Assembly: GCF_006124995.1 (NCBI RefSeq)
Contig: NZ_QEWN01000132.1
Coordinates: 62,001 to 126,000 of the forward strand
Source of the DNA: Vibrio sp. Hep-1b-8
GTDB lineage: Bacteria; Pseudomonadota; Gammaproteobacteria; Enterobacterales; Vibrionaceae
DNA: 64,000 nucleotides
Reading direction: 5' to 3'
Part shown: positions 1-8,080 of the stretch, piece by piece
How positions within the stretch are numbered: position 1 is the first letter of the stretch
Layout: each line of letters opens with the position of its first letter
Notes under the pieces: model-generated
The model's input: only the letters and a program-made list of their open reading frames with translations
Told to the model about the DNA's origin: nothing
Database searches by the model: none
Made by a program: the position numbers and the translations under genes

Positions 1-1041
1 CTCTTTAGGGCGGTCATCGCTACCTAACTCAGAAACCACTACGCCATCACGCATATTCACTATGCCCTGCACGACAATTTTGTCGCCAATCGATAATCCT
101 TGCTCTATGACCACTAAATTGTCGACGCGAGCGCCCAGCAATACCTCGGTTCGTTTAGCATTGTTGTCTTGATCAATAACATAGACGTAACGCTTAGTGC
201 CCGAATACTCCAGAGCCTGGACTGGAATAATTGGCGCTTCTATAGCAGGAAAATCCATATTGGCTGATACCAGCATGCCGGGTTTTAGCTCTTCGGATGG
301 ATTACTAAAGTGAATACGCACTCTAAGATTAAGCGTTTCTTGGTTAATACGAGAGTCAATAGCAACAACTTGTCCCTCAAGCACTTTATTCTGCCAAGCA
401 GCCGTAGTCGCCGTCACTTTCATGCCTTCAGAGAGCTGTGACAGGTAACGCTCTGGCACCTGAAGATCCAACTGCATCACGGATAGATTATCCAGTGTGA
501 GTAACGCCTCGCCTGCCGTCACCATTTTTCCGCGACTAAAATCGATAAAACCAACGGTGCCTGCAAACGGGGAGGTAATATGAAGATCTTTAAGGTTTGC
601 GTTGGCCGCATCTAGGCGAGCCTGAGCAATTTCCACACTGGCTTTTTGCGCATCGATCTCTGTCTGCGTAATGGCATTGCGTTTAACAAGACGCTCGAAT
701 TCTTTCAACTTACGTTGTTCATCTTTCAAATACGCTTTTGCCTCAGCGACAGAAGCGCGAGCTTTATCATCATTAAGCTGAATGATCATTTGACCTTGAC
801 GCACAGCTTGATTCGCTTTGACAGCAATAGTGTCGACTTTTCCGGCGACTTCGGTAGAGATCTCTACCGATTGCTCAGCTTCCAACTTACCGACCAAGAC
901 AAGGGACTGAGAGACATTGTGTGTTTGAACAAGCTCAGTGACGACTGTAACTGTCGAAGGTCCTTGCCTCTTTGCATAAGAGAGTGGTGCTGCTGTAAGA
1001 ATAGACAGAGACAAAAGACTCAAAACAATTTTATTTTTCAT
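1..1041 (-). CDS. RND efflux periplasmic adaptor (membrane fusion protein), 3' truncated by window edge
   Basis: Partial gene: 347 in-frame codons are visible from the ATG at 1041, and the frame runs off the window start. The first 23 residues form a signal peptide ending in SYA. An HlyD/AcrA layout follows: a lipoyl-like half motif, a coiled-coil segment rich in Lys, Glu and Arg (about 95-150), a second lipoyl half (about 160-185) and a beta-barrel segment. Such proteins bridge an inner-membrane RND pump to an outer-membrane channel for drug or bile-salt export. The pump gene would be expected beyond the left edge. No lipobox cysteine is present, so it is probably a soluble periplasmic adaptor. 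Substrate cannot be inferred. Confidence 0.88.
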   Translation of the reverse strand, partial: MKNKIVLSLLSLSILTAAPLSYAKRQGPSTVTVVTELVQTHNVSQSLVLVGKLEAEQSVEISTEVAGKVDTIAVKANQAVRQGQMIIQLNDDKARASVAEAKAYLKDEQRKLKEFERLVKRNAITQTEIDAQKASVEIAQARLDAANANLKDLHITSPFAGTVGFIDFSRGKMVTAGEALLTLDNLSVMQLDLQVPERYLSQLSEGMKVTATTAAWQNKVLEGQVVAIDSRINQETLNLRVRIHFSNPSEELKPGMLVSANMDFPAIEAPIIPVQALEYSGTKRYVYVIDQDNNAKRTEVLLGARVDNLVVIEQGLSIGDKIVVQGIVNMRDGVVVSELGSDDRPKE

Positions 1042-1224
1042 AGTGAGATTCTGCATAGATAAACTAGATATATTGTATCCGCTAAAGTCCATTATGAACG
1101 TCAAGTAATGTAAAGAGCGAGAAATATTCTGTAAGTGAAGCCGTTGATTGTTTGAGCTTTATGCTCATTTCCTAGCTCCTTTGTCCAAAAAGGCATCATT
1201 CAATTCAAAAATACAAGAAAAGTC

Positions 1225-1252
1225 TTTACAGCATTTACGAGTTTGCTATGAT
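1225..1252 (+). promoter_or_regulatory. Stable-RNA-type sigma70 promoter of the tRNA-Tyr array
   Basis: TTTACA at 1225-1230 and TATGAT at 1247-1252 are 16 bp apart. They are followed by a GC-rich discriminator (GCGCTCCG), the pattern of stringently controlled stable RNA promoters. It lies about 74 bp before the first tRNA, and no other strong promoter is visible in the array. Confidence 0.75.
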
Positions 1253-1325
1253 GCGCTCCGCACTTGAGCAATGTGTTGGGAAAACATTACTTAAGCTATT
1301 CCTTAATGAGAATAGAAAACACCCT

Positions 1326-1410
1326 GGAGGGGTTCCCGAGTGGCCAAAGGGATCAGACTGTAAATCTGCTGGCACTGCCTTCGATGGTTCGAATCCGTCC
1401 CCCTCCACCA
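1326..1410 (+). tRNA. tRNA-Tyr (GTA), copy 1 of 6
   Basis: 85-nt tRNA with CCA encoded. The 5' GGAGGGG pairs with CCCCTCC before ACCA, the anticodon GTA is at 1360-1362, and there is a long class II variable arm and the TTCGAAT T-loop. First copy of a tandem array. Its upstream leader differs from that of the other copies. Confidence 0.98.
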
Positions 1411-1514
1411 TATTTCTTCTTGGAATCTGACTTTGGTGAATAACCTTGGGATAGATTGTGAGAAACACTTGATTAACGTGTTGGGAAAACATTAGTTAAG
1501 TATAAAAATACTCT

Positions 1515-1599
1515 GGAGGGGTTCCCGAGTGGCCAAAGGGATCAGACTGTAAATCTGCTGGCACTGCCTTCGATGGTTCGAATCCGTCCCCCTCCACCA
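1515..1599 (+). tRNA. tRNA-Tyr (GTA), copy 2 of 6
   Basis: Same 85-nt sequence as copy 1, starting 189 bp downstream. Both flanking spacers differ slightly from the later ones, so this is one of the diverged units of the array. Confidence 0.98.
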
Positions 1600-1703
1600 T
1601 ATTTTTCTTACACTTACCCTTCGGTGAATAAACCTCTGGATAAACTGTAAGAAGCACTTGATTAACGTGTTGGGAAAACATTAGTTAAGTATAAAAATAC
1701 CCT

Positions 1704-1788
1704 GGAGGGGTTCCCGAGTGGCCAAAGGGATCAGACTGTAAATCTGCTGGCACTGCCTTCGATGGTTCGAATCCGTCCCCCTCCACCA
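1704..1788 (+). tRNA. tRNA-Tyr (GTA), copy 3 of 6
   Basis: Same 85-nt sequence, 189 bp after copy 2. The spacer before it has a perfect 8-bp inverted repeat (TTCTTACA at 1605-1612, TGTAAGAA at 1646-1653). Confidence 0.98.
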
Positions 1789-1893
1789 TATTCTTCTTAC
1801 ACTTAGCCTTACGGTGAATAAACCTCTGGATAAACTGTGAGAAACACTTGATTAACGTGTTGGGAAAACATTAGTTAAGTATAAAAATACCCT

Positions 1894-1978
1894 GGAGGGG
1901 TTCCCGAGTGGCCAAAGGGATCAGACTGTAAATCTGCTGGCACTGCCTTCGATGGTTCGAATCCGTCCCCCTCCACCA
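1894..1978 (+). tRNA. tRNA-Tyr (GTA), copy 4 of 6
   Basis: Same 85-nt sequence, 190 bp after copy 3. The unit from the end of copy 3 to the end of this copy reads as identical to the next two units. Confidence 0.98.
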
Positions 1979-2083
1979 TATTCTTCTTACACTTAGCCTT
2001 ACGGTGAATAAACCTCTGGATAAACTGTGAGAAACACTTGATTAACGTGTTGGGAAAACATTAGTTAAGTATAAAAATACCCT

Positions 2084-2168
2084 GGAGGGGTTCCCGAGTG
2101 GCCAAAGGGATCAGACTGTAAATCTGCTGGCACTGCCTTCGATGGTTCGAATCCGTCCCCCTCCACCA
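2084..2168 (+). tRNA. tRNA-Tyr (GTA), copy 5 of 6
   Basis: Same 85-nt sequence, 190 bp after copy 4, in an identical repeat unit. Confidence 0.98.
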
Positions 2169-2273
2169 TATTCTTCTTACACTTAGCCTTACGGTGAATA
2201 AACCTCTGGATAAACTGTGAGAAACACTTGATTAACGTGTTGGGAAAACATTAGTTAAGTATAAAAATACCCT

Positions 2274-2358
2274 GGAGGGGTTCCCGAGTGGCCAAAGGGA
2301 TCAGACTGTAAATCTGCTGGCACTGCCTTCGATGGTTCGAATCCGTCCCCCTCCACCA
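2274..2358 (+). tRNA. tRNA-Tyr (GTA), copy 6 of 6
   Basis: Last copy, 190 bp after copy 5. An intrinsic terminator follows about 8 nt after the CCA. Confidence 0.98.
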
Positions 2359-2365
2359 TATTGAA

Positions 2366-2393
2366 GAAACCAGCTCATCGAGCTGGTTTTTTT
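2366..2393 (+). terminator. Intrinsic terminator of the tRNA-Tyr array
   Basis: Stem AACCAGCT / AGCTGGTT (2368-2375, 2381-2388) with loop CATCG, running into seven T. Confidence 0.92.
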
Positions 2394-2438
2394 CGTCTCT
2401 ACAAAGTCACATCCATCTCTATCTATTAAGAGTCCAAC

Positions 2439-2462
2439 AAAAAAGCCCCGACAATGCGGGGC
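2439..2462 (-). terminator. Intrinsic terminator downstream of treC
   Basis: On the minus strand GCCCCG / CGGGGC (arms 2457-2462 and 2445-2450) is followed by six T (2444-2439). It faces the tRNA array terminator, so the two convergent units are separated. Confidence 0.9.
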
Positions 2463-2511
2463 AAGTATCAGAACCAATAGGATCTGATGAAGCAAACACG
2501 ACTAGGGGGTG

Positions 2512-4194
2512 TTAGCTTTCCACTAAAATAATACGTGTTTCGTAAGGTCTGAGTTTCTGCACCTTGTCTACCTGCGGTCTAAGCTCAGCATAGTTAGCCA
2601 ACAGGTACCTAGCACGTGACACATCGAAGTTGTCAGGCAAGATACACTCTGTCTCTTGACCATAATAGTTGTTTAGACAGATCAAAGTGGCGGTTTGGCT
2701 TTGACGTCGATAACCGAATATCGCTTCATGATTCGGGTAAAGGTCCAGATAATCACCTGTCGTGATCACATCCCACTCTTTACGTAACTCAATCAGCTTG
2801 TGATAGAAATAAAATACCGAGTTTTCGTCCTCTACGGCCGACTTGGCATTCACTTCACGGTAGTTTTCTGCCACTTCTAGCCACGGTGTCGTTTTGGAGA
2901 AACCAGCAAACTTATCATCATTCCACTGCATTGGTGTGCGGGAATTGTCGCGAGACTTTTGTGCCAGAATAGCCATCATATCGTCGTGTGAGACGCCTTG
3001 CTGATTGACCATAATGTCGTACATATTGGTACTTTCAACATCACGGTACTGATCAATGCGGGTATAGCCAGGATTGGTCATTCCAATCTCTTCGCCTTGA
3101 TAAATATAAGGCGTCCCCTGCATCATGTGTATTGATGCGCCTAACATTTTTGCGGATTCAACCCGATACAGTTTATCATTACCTAAACGGCTTACCACTC
3201 GAGGTTGGTCATGGTTACACCAGAATAGCGCCCCCCACCCTTTGCCATTAAGACCCGTTTGCCAGTGGTTGAAAATTTGTTTTAACTGGATAAAGTCAAA
3301 AGGCGCCTTGGTCCACTTTTCTCCATTTGGGTAATCCGCTTTCAAATGGTGGAAGTTGAACACCATCGACAACTCTTTGTTATCTAATGACGAGTATTGC
3401 TGACAATGCTCCAGTGTTGTCGAAGACATCTCACCAACGGTAACGCTGCCATACTTTTGAAATACCGCTGAACTGATCTCTCGGAGATATTCATGAACAC
3501 GAGGGCCGTCGGTGTAAAAACGACGTCCATCACCAATATCATCGTTCGGAAAGTCTTGCTGCTTAGAAATCAGGTTAATCACATCAAGACGGAAGCCATC
3601 GACCCCTTTTTCAGCCCAGAAGCTGATCACCTGTTTGACTTCAGCACGAACCTGAGGGTTCTCCCAGTTCAGATCGGCTTGCTGCTGAGCAAATAGATGC
3701 AGAAAATACTGTCCCGTTTGTTGATCGAGTTCCCAAGCACTTCCGCCAAATTTTGATTGCCAGTTATTTGGTCGCTCTCCATCAACCGGATCTCGCCAAA
3801 TATAGTAGTCACGATATGGGCTGTTCTTGTCGCCCAACGCAGACTGGAACCAGTGGTGATCAGTTGAGGTGTGATTCACGACGATATCCATAATGATACG
3901 AATACCACGTTGATGGGCTTGCTCAAGCAACTGATCAAAATCGGCCATAGTGCCAAAGTCTGAGTTAATGGCGTAGTAATCCGAAATATCATAGCCATTA
4001 TCAATCATTGGTGACTGGTAAATTGGAGTCAGCCAGATTGCATCGACACCAAGGCGCTTTAGATAGTCGAGCTTAGAAATAATGCCTTGAATATCTCCCG
4101 TTCCCTTACTTCCGCTATCACAGAAACTTTTGGGATAAATTTGATAGATCGAAGCGGTTTTCCACCAATTTGGATCTTTAGCCATAGCTGTCAT
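2512..4194 (-). CDS. treC: Trehalose-6-phosphate hydrolase (alpha,alpha-phosphotrehalase)
   Basis: Cytoplasmic GH13 enzyme that hydrolyses imported trehalose 6-phosphate to glucose and glucose 6-phosphate. 560 aa from the ATG at 4194, close to the E. coli TreC length. The (beta/alpha)8 motifs are clear: IYQIYPKSF near the N-terminus, the nucleophile Asp in DGFRLDV (about D204), the acid/base Glu in TVGEMSS (about E255) and the third Asp in CNHDQPR (about D329). A GTG start at 4206 and an ATG at 4185 are also possible; no strong Shine-Dalgarno decides. It lies 80 bp after treB, across a terminator-like hairpin, and is probably cotranscribed with treB at reduced level. TreR-type operators upstream of treB imply trehalose induction. 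Confidence 0.95.
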   Translation of the reverse strand: MTAMAKDPNWWKTASIYQIYPKSFCDSGSKGTGDIQGIISKLDYLKRLGVDAIWLTPIYQSPMIDNGYDISDYYAINSDFGTMADFDQLLEQAHQRGIRIIMDIVVNHTSTDHHWFQSALGDKNSPYRDYYIWRDPVDGERPNNWQSKFGGSAWELDQQTGQYFLHLFAQQQADLNWENPQVRAEVKQVISFWAEKGVDGFRLDVINLISKQQDFPNDDIGDGRRFYTDGPRVHEYLREISSAVFQKYGSVTVGEMSSTTLEHCQQYSSLDNKELSMVFNFHHLKADYPNGEKWTKAPFDFIQLKQIFNHWQTGLNGKGWGALFWCNHDQPRVVSRLGNDKLYRVESAKMLGASIHMMQGTPYIYQGEEIGMTNPGYTRIDQYRDVESTNMYDIMVNQQGVSHDDMMAILAQKSRDNSRTPMQWNDDKFAGFSKTTPWLEVAENYREVNAKSAVEDENSVFYFYHKLIELRKEWDVITTGDYLDLYPNHEAIFGYRRQSQTATLICLNNYYGQETECILPDNFDVSRARYLLANYAELRPQVDKVQKLRPYETRIILVES

Positions 4195-4230
4195 TTCTAA
4201 ACTCACTTACCAAATAAAAATTGAATCTTT

Positions 4231-4259
4231 AAAAAAAGGAGCGGTGACTGCCCGCTCCT
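4231..4259 (-). terminator. Intercistronic terminator-like hairpin between treB and treC
   Basis: Minus-strand stem AGGAGCGG / CCGCTCCT (plus arms 4252-4259 and 4237-4244), 7-nt loop, then seven T (4237-4231). It has all features of an intrinsic terminator yet sits inside the treBC unit. Confidence 0.8.
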
Positions 4260-4274
4260 AAATGTATTGCTGAA

Positions 4275-5705
4275 TTACGCGTTCACAGGCTCCAATTCGC
4301 CCTTCATTTGTGCGCGCTTATAGAAGAACAGAGTTAACACTGCTGGAAGAGCGATTGCGACGATCATCGCGACAGCATAAATGCCCCAAAACTGTGGTTG
4401 GATTGAGAGAATGCCAGGTAAGCCACCCACACCAATACCATTTGCCATCACGCCAGCGCCACCACAGATTGCCGCGGCAACTGCACTACCAATCATGGCA
4501 CTAAGCATAGGGAATTTGTATTTAAGGTTAATACCGTACATTGCGGGTTCCGTGACACCTAGGTATGCAGAGATTGCTGCTGGTACCGAGATATCACGCT
4601 CGCCATGTTTTTTACTGATGATAATGATTCCAACAACTGCTGAGGCCTGAGCGATGTTTGACAGAGCAATCAAAGGCCAGATAGGGGTACCACCAAGATC
4701 TTGCATCAACTGAAGATCCACGGCATTGGTCGTATGGTGAATACCCGTGATAACGAGTGGCGCATAGAGGAAACCAAATACCATTGAACCAATGACTGCA
4801 AAGTCACCCGTCATTGCTGCTTTTGCGGCAAAAGCCACACCATCACCCAGAACTCGACCAAATGGACCAATTAGCGAGTGCGCCAGAACCACAGAAACGA
4901 TAATGGATACAAATGGGACAACAACTAGGTAGAGGTAAGACGGAACAATACGTTTCAAATTGGTTTCGATAAAGGCGAGTGCAACACCCGCTAACATCGC
5001 AGGGATAACCTGAGCTTGATAACCCACCTTCTCAATGACAAAGAGGCCGAAGTCCCATGCTTCTGGTACTTGCTTACCAATCAAATACGCATTCATCAAC
5101 TGAGGAGAGACAAGCGTCACACCCAATGTGATGCCTAAAATCGGTGTACCCCCCAGCTTTTTCACCGTAGACCAACACACACCAACGGGAAGGAAGAAGA
5201 AAATGGCTTCGCCAATTAACCACAAGAAGCTGTGTACCGTTGCCCAAAATTGACTGATTTCAGTCAGAGTCTGGCCATCAAACATCTTGATGTCACCAAT
5301 GACATTACGGAAGCCTAAAATTAAACCACCCGTAATAATCGCAGGTAGAAGCGGAACAAAAATTTCAGCTAAATGGGAGATTCCACGTTCTAGGATGTTC
5401 ATGTTTTGGCGAGCCGCGAGTTTAGCCTCATCTTTCGATGCCGCTTTTTGTCCGGTCAGTTCAATCAGAACTTTATACACTTCATCGACTTCAGTACCGA
5501 TAACCACTTGAAACTGCCCCGCATTGGTAAAGCAACCTTTTACCATTGGCAGCGCTTCTAATGCTTTCTCATCGGCTTGCTCAGTATTGTTTAGTACAAA
5601 GCGAAGACGCGTTAAACAGTGGCTTACGCTCGCGATATTGTCGCGTCCACCGACTAACTCAATCAGACGCTCAACTTCTTGTTTCGCAATCTTACTCATA
5701 TCCAT
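4275..5705 (-). CDS. treB: PTS trehalose transporter, IIBC component
   Basis: Inner-membrane PTS permease that imports and phosphorylates trehalose. The N-terminal IIB domain carries the phosphorylated Cys in SHCLTRLRF (about C30). Residues from about 105 form the multi-helix IIC domain, with the family stretch GVTEPAMYGINLKY. 476 aa, matching E. coli TreB. No IIA domain is fused, so it relies on the glucose IIA. Start: an AGGGTGG Shine-Dalgarno lies five bases before the ATG at 5705; a longer frame to 5732 exists but has poorer context, and the ATG at 5699 is also possible. First gene of treBC, below a promoter flanked by two TreR-type operators. Confidence 0.95.
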   Translation of the reverse strand: MDMSKIAKQEVERLIELVGGRDNIASVSHCLTRLRFVLNNTEQADEKALEALPMVKGCFTNAGQFQVVIGTEVDEVYKVLIELTGQKAASKDEAKLAARQNMNILERGISHLAEIFVPLLPAIITGGLILGFRNVIGDIKMFDGQTLTEISQFWATVHSFLWLIGEAIFFFLPVGVCWSTVKKLGGTPILGITLGVTLVSPQLMNAYLIGKQVPEAWDFGLFVIEKVGYQAQVIPAMLAGVALAFIETNLKRIVPSYLYLVVVPFVSIIVSVVLAHSLIGPFGRVLGDGVAFAAKAAMTGDFAVIGSMVFGFLYAPLVITGIHHTTNAVDLQLMQDLGGTPIWPLIALSNIAQASAVVGIIIISKKHGERDISVPAAISAYLGVTEPAMYGINLKYKFPMLSAMIGSAVAAAICGGAGVMANGIGVGGLPGILSIQPQFWGIYAVAMIVAIALPAVLTLFFYKRAQMKGELEPVNA

Positions 5706-5777
5706 GTCCACCCTAATTGGATTCTCATTCATGTCTAAATCAACATCAGACTTACAAACTGACCTGCTTTTATAATT

Positions 5778-5793
5778 ATGGGAATGTTCCCAT
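5778..5793. promoter_or_regulatory. TreR-type operator 1
   Basis: ATGGGAA-TG-TTCCCAT, with perfect 7-bp arms. It lies just downstream of the treB -10 element, over the likely start of transcription, where a LacI-family repressor would block initiation. Confidence 0.8.
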
Positions 5794-5801
5794 TTATACT
5801 T

Positions 5802-5807
5802 ATTATA
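5802..5807 (-). promoter_or_regulatory. treB -10 element
   Basis: TATAAT on the minus strand between the two operators. No good -35 is seen at 17 bp (TTATCT is the candidate), and a second TATAAA lies 9 bp further downstream. Confidence 0.6.
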
Positions 5808-5832
5808 CTGTCAGATCCAATACTAGATAAAA

Positions 5833-5848
5833 ATGGGAACAGTCCCAT
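5833..5848. promoter_or_regulatory. TreR-type operator 2
   Basis: ATGGGAA-CA-GTCCCAT, the same palindrome as operator 1 with one arm mismatch. Its centre is 55 bp from operator 1, upstream of the -35 region. Confidence 0.75.
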
Positions 5849-5898
5849 TAATTGAATGAGATCACAGTATAATTTTAATTCACTTTGAAAATAACGGC

Positions 5899-6846
5899 TT
5901 AGAGAGCAAGCGGCTGCTGAGTGATATGAACCTGTTTCAGCTCACCATTTATTTGAGAGATCAATAAATTAGCGGCTTTTTCTCCCGCAAGGGAATAACC
6001 TGGATCAATGCTAAAGACTTTTGGAAAAAGGAAAGAAAGTAGTTCATTTCCCCCTACCCCTGTCACCACGACATCTTCTCTGTCGAGCTCTTGAAGGCGT
6101 TTTATCACACCAAGTGCCAACGTATCACTGGCACAAACAATCGCTTCTGTTCGGGCGTCGAGTACGCTATCAACCAGTAAGTAGGCACTTTCATGATTGA
6201 GTTGTCCTGTTTGATAATGGGCTTTAATTGCGTGCTGTTCACACCAATTTAGGTATGCCTCTAAACGTAGCTTTCCCGTTGTTTTATCGCTCGGTGAGAC
6301 TCCGATAAATGCGATGTGTTGGAGTGACTTTTTCTGCAAATATTCCAGAGCTTTGGTGATCACTTGCGTGTTGTCGTAGTTGATAGAAGAGACTTGATCT
6401 GTATCCATGGCAATAACGACTGAGCAGTTTTTCCAGCTCGCCAGCTTGGAAATATCGAAATCGCTAAAGCCAAACACAATAACACCATCTACATTTCGTT
6501 TTTTCAGGACATCGAGATGTTCATTGGTTTTCTCGCGATCAAACTGGCTCTCCATAATAACAACATCATAGCCTGCATCGTATAAGGTACTTAGCATGCT
6601 ACCGACGGCTTTATTTTCTGATGGCGAATCGAGGCGAGATATGATGACCCCAACCACCTTCTGGCTGCCTCCACGCATGGCTTGTGCAGATTTTGATGGC
6701 ACATAACCACACTCTTGAATCACCTGCTCAACTTTGGCTCGAGTTTCAGGCTTCACCTTAGGATCATTGGTCAAAACGCGAGACACCGTCGACTTGCCGA
6801 CACCAGACAGCTTAGCTATATCAAGAATGGTTAATTTTTTGCTCAT
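5899..6846 (-). CDS. treR: Trehalose operon repressor, LacI family
   Basis: 315-aa LacI/GalR-type repressor. The N-terminal helix-turn-helix reads TILDIAKLSGVGKSTVSRVL (about 5-24), followed by the hinge helix and a periplasmic-binding-like effector domain. E. coli TreR senses trehalose 6-phosphate; the same is inferred here. It sits immediately upstream of treB in the same direction, and the two operators lie in the intervening gap, so it may also affect its own distal transcription. Length and neighbours match TreR. Confidence 0.93.
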   Translation of the reverse strand: MSKKLTILDIAKLSGVGKSTVSRVLTNDPKVKPETRAKVEQVIQECGYVPSKSAQAMRGGSQKVVGVIISRLDSPSENKAVGSMLSTLYDAGYDVVIMESQFDREKTNEHLDVLKKRNVDGVIVFGFSDFDISKLASWKNCSVVIAMDTDQVSSINYDNTQVITKALEYLQKKSLQHIAFIGVSPSDKTTGKLRLEAYLNWCEQHAIKAHYQTGQLNHESAYLLVDSVLDARTEAIVCASDTLALGVIKRLQELDREDVVVTGVGGNELLSFLFPKVFSIDPGYSLAGEKAANLLISQINGELKQVHITQQPLAL

Positions 6847-6876
6847 AGGTTATTTATTGGGTCTAATAGTTAAATG

Positions 6877-6900
6877 TTAAAAGGAGGCGAACGCCTCCTT
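6877..6900 (-). terminator. Terminator downstream of the MliC-like lipoprotein gene
   Basis: Minus-strand stem AAGGAGGC / GCCTCCTT (6881-6888, 6893-6900) with a 4-nt loop. The U-tract is short, so strength is uncertain. Confidence 0.6.
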
Positions 6901-6918
6901 AATACTATCCGAACACAT

Positions 6919-7263
6919 TTATTGGCTGATACAATTTTTATACACGACACGCCCTAGCTCTAAGCGAGCTTCACTGCCCTTAGTAAAGAGGGTCACTGGG
7001 TTGAGGGCCTGCGCCGTGCCATCATCAAGAATGTATTTTGTCCCTGAGCCAGAAGGAACTTGAACCAGTCTATAGTCATGCTCTGGTAACCTCAGTAATG
7101 CCAAAGGTTGATTGGGCATAAAGGCGACTTTGAAGGTTTTATCTGCACTGCACTGATAAAACTCGAAATCACCTTGATAGGCACTATCACGCTCTACAGC
7201 ATTATAGGAACACGCTGTTAAAACGAGTCCAATCATCGCCGTGAGTAACACTCTAGATTTCAT
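6919..7263 (-). CDS. MliC-like lysozyme-inhibitor lipoprotein
   Basis: 114-aa lipoprotein with signal peptide and lipobox LTAC (lipidated C18). The mature part resembles the MliC family, which binds and inhibits C-type lysozyme: it has paired cysteines (about C38 and C111), a tail ending YKNC, and the family-like stretches SGSGTKY and F-TKGSEARLELG. It would sit in the outer membrane facing the periplasm. It lies between gmhB and treR on the same strand, with its own downstream hairpin. Family placement is from motif recognition alone and inhibition is inferred. Confidence 0.7.
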   Translation of the reverse strand: MKSRVLLTAMIGLVLTACSYNAVERDSAYQGDFEFYQCSADKTFKVAFMPNQPLALLRLPEHDYRLVQVPSGSGTKYILDDGTAQALNPVTLFTKGSEARLELGRVVYKNCISQ

Positions 7264-7305
7264 GATTCCCTCCTGACAAGATTACAGCGGACAACCTGAT
7301 TTTGT

Positions 7306-7857
7306 TTACTTGACGAGATAGTCTGGTACTTGCTTAATGCTATCGAGTACCACTGAGGCTAACGCTTCACCTTTCTCAGTCACTGGTTTGCCAGTACGAA
7401 CAAGAATCTTAGTTCCGACACCAGCAGCGTCAGCCGCCATCATGTCTTCCGCCTTATCACCAACCATCACTGAGCTGGCCATATCAATGTTTAAAAAGTC
7501 ACGAGCAGAGATAAACATCCCAGGTTTTGGCTTACGACAATCACAATCTTCCTTATATTTACCCTGACCTTGCTCTGCATGGTGAGGGCAGTAATAGATC
7601 CCATCTAGCTCAACGCCATTATCAACGAAATTCCAATCCATCCACTGAGTTAGTGATAGAAAACGATCTTCACTGAACATGCCACGTGCAATACCAGACT
7701 GGTTAGTCACAAGGACAAGCAGATAGCCCATCTCTTGGAGCTTTTTCGTCGCTTCAAACACACCTTCAATAAACTCAAAATCGTGTTCGTCATGCACATA
7801 GCCGTGGTCAACGTTGATTACGCCATCTCGGTCTAGAAAGACTGCAGGTTTTGCCAA
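7306..7857 (-). CDS. gmhB: D-glycero-beta-D-manno-heptose 1,7-bisphosphate 7-phosphatase
   Basis: HAD-family phosphatase that removes the 7-phosphate from heptose bisphosphate in ADP-heptose synthesis for the lipopolysaccharide inner core. The catalytic DxD motif is FLDRDG (D9, D11), and a zinc loop (CPHH...[10 protein letters not shown]) lies near residues 90-110. 183 aa. The start is placed at a TTG (reading MAKPAVF), which is where family proteins begin; GAGAAG lies six bases upstream. An in-frame ATG at 7920 would add 21 residues not expected for the family. It is divergent from metNIQ across the MetJ boxes. The later heptose gene gmhA is also in this window. Confidence 0.9.
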   Translation of the reverse strand: MAKPAVFLDRDGVINVDHGYVHDEHDFEFIEGVFEATKKLQEMGYLLVLVTNQSGIARGMFSEDRFLSLTQWMDWNFVDNGVELDGIYYCPHHAEQGQGKYKEDCDCRKPKPGMFISARDFLNIDMASSVMVGDKAEDMMAADAAGVGTKILVRTGKPVTEKGEALASVVLDSIKQVPDYLVK

Positions 7858-7949
7858 AATATGCTTCTCATTTTTGCTTTGATTAATAAGAATTATTGCA
7901 CGCTTTATTTCTTTCATCACTATCTAATTACTAAACGATTGGGCAAAAA

Positions 7950-7981
7950 ATACGTTTAGACGTCTAGACGTAAAAATATCT
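7950..7981. promoter_or_regulatory. MetJ operator, tandem met boxes
   Basis: Tandem 8-bp boxes: ATACGTTT, AGACGTCT (perfect, 7958-7965), AGACGTAA and a weak AAATATCT. The array abuts the metN -35 element, the usual arrangement for repression by MetJ with S-adenosylmethionine. Confidence 0.88.
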
Positions 7982-7982
7982 A

Positions 7983-8011
7983 TTGACACCAATCACGCAA
8001 ACCCATAGCAT
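7983..8011 (+). promoter_or_regulatory. metN promoter
   Basis: TTGACA (7983-7988), 17-bp spacer, TAGCAT (8006-8011), about 70 bp before the metN start and directly next to the MetJ boxes. Confidence 0.75.
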
Positions 8012-8080
8012 CCTCTAGTAAATGAGATGTGGCTCAAAATAATCTTCTGCTGCTCATCCAATCTGATAGTGGGTTTCTCG

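Larger units (their letters stand above)
1326..2358 (+). repeat. Tandem ~190-bp repeat: tRNA-Tyr plus conserved spacer
   Basis: Six units of 189-190 bp, each one tRNA-Tyr plus about 105 bp of spacer. The spacers contain two inverted repeats (TTCTTACA with TGTAAGAA or TGTGAGAA, and TTAAC with GTTAA enclosing TGTT/AACA) and no open frame worth calling. Spacers 3-4, 4-5 and 5-6 read as identical, while 1-2 and 2-3 are diverged. Confidence 0.95.

Noticed and set aside
646-1062. Plus-strand 138-aa frame inside the RND adaptor
   Set aside because: Antisense to a clear adaptor reading frame with signal peptide and domain motifs.
1248-2495. Open frames on both strands across the tRNA-Tyr array
   Set aside because: They read through tRNA genes and repeat with the array; not coding.
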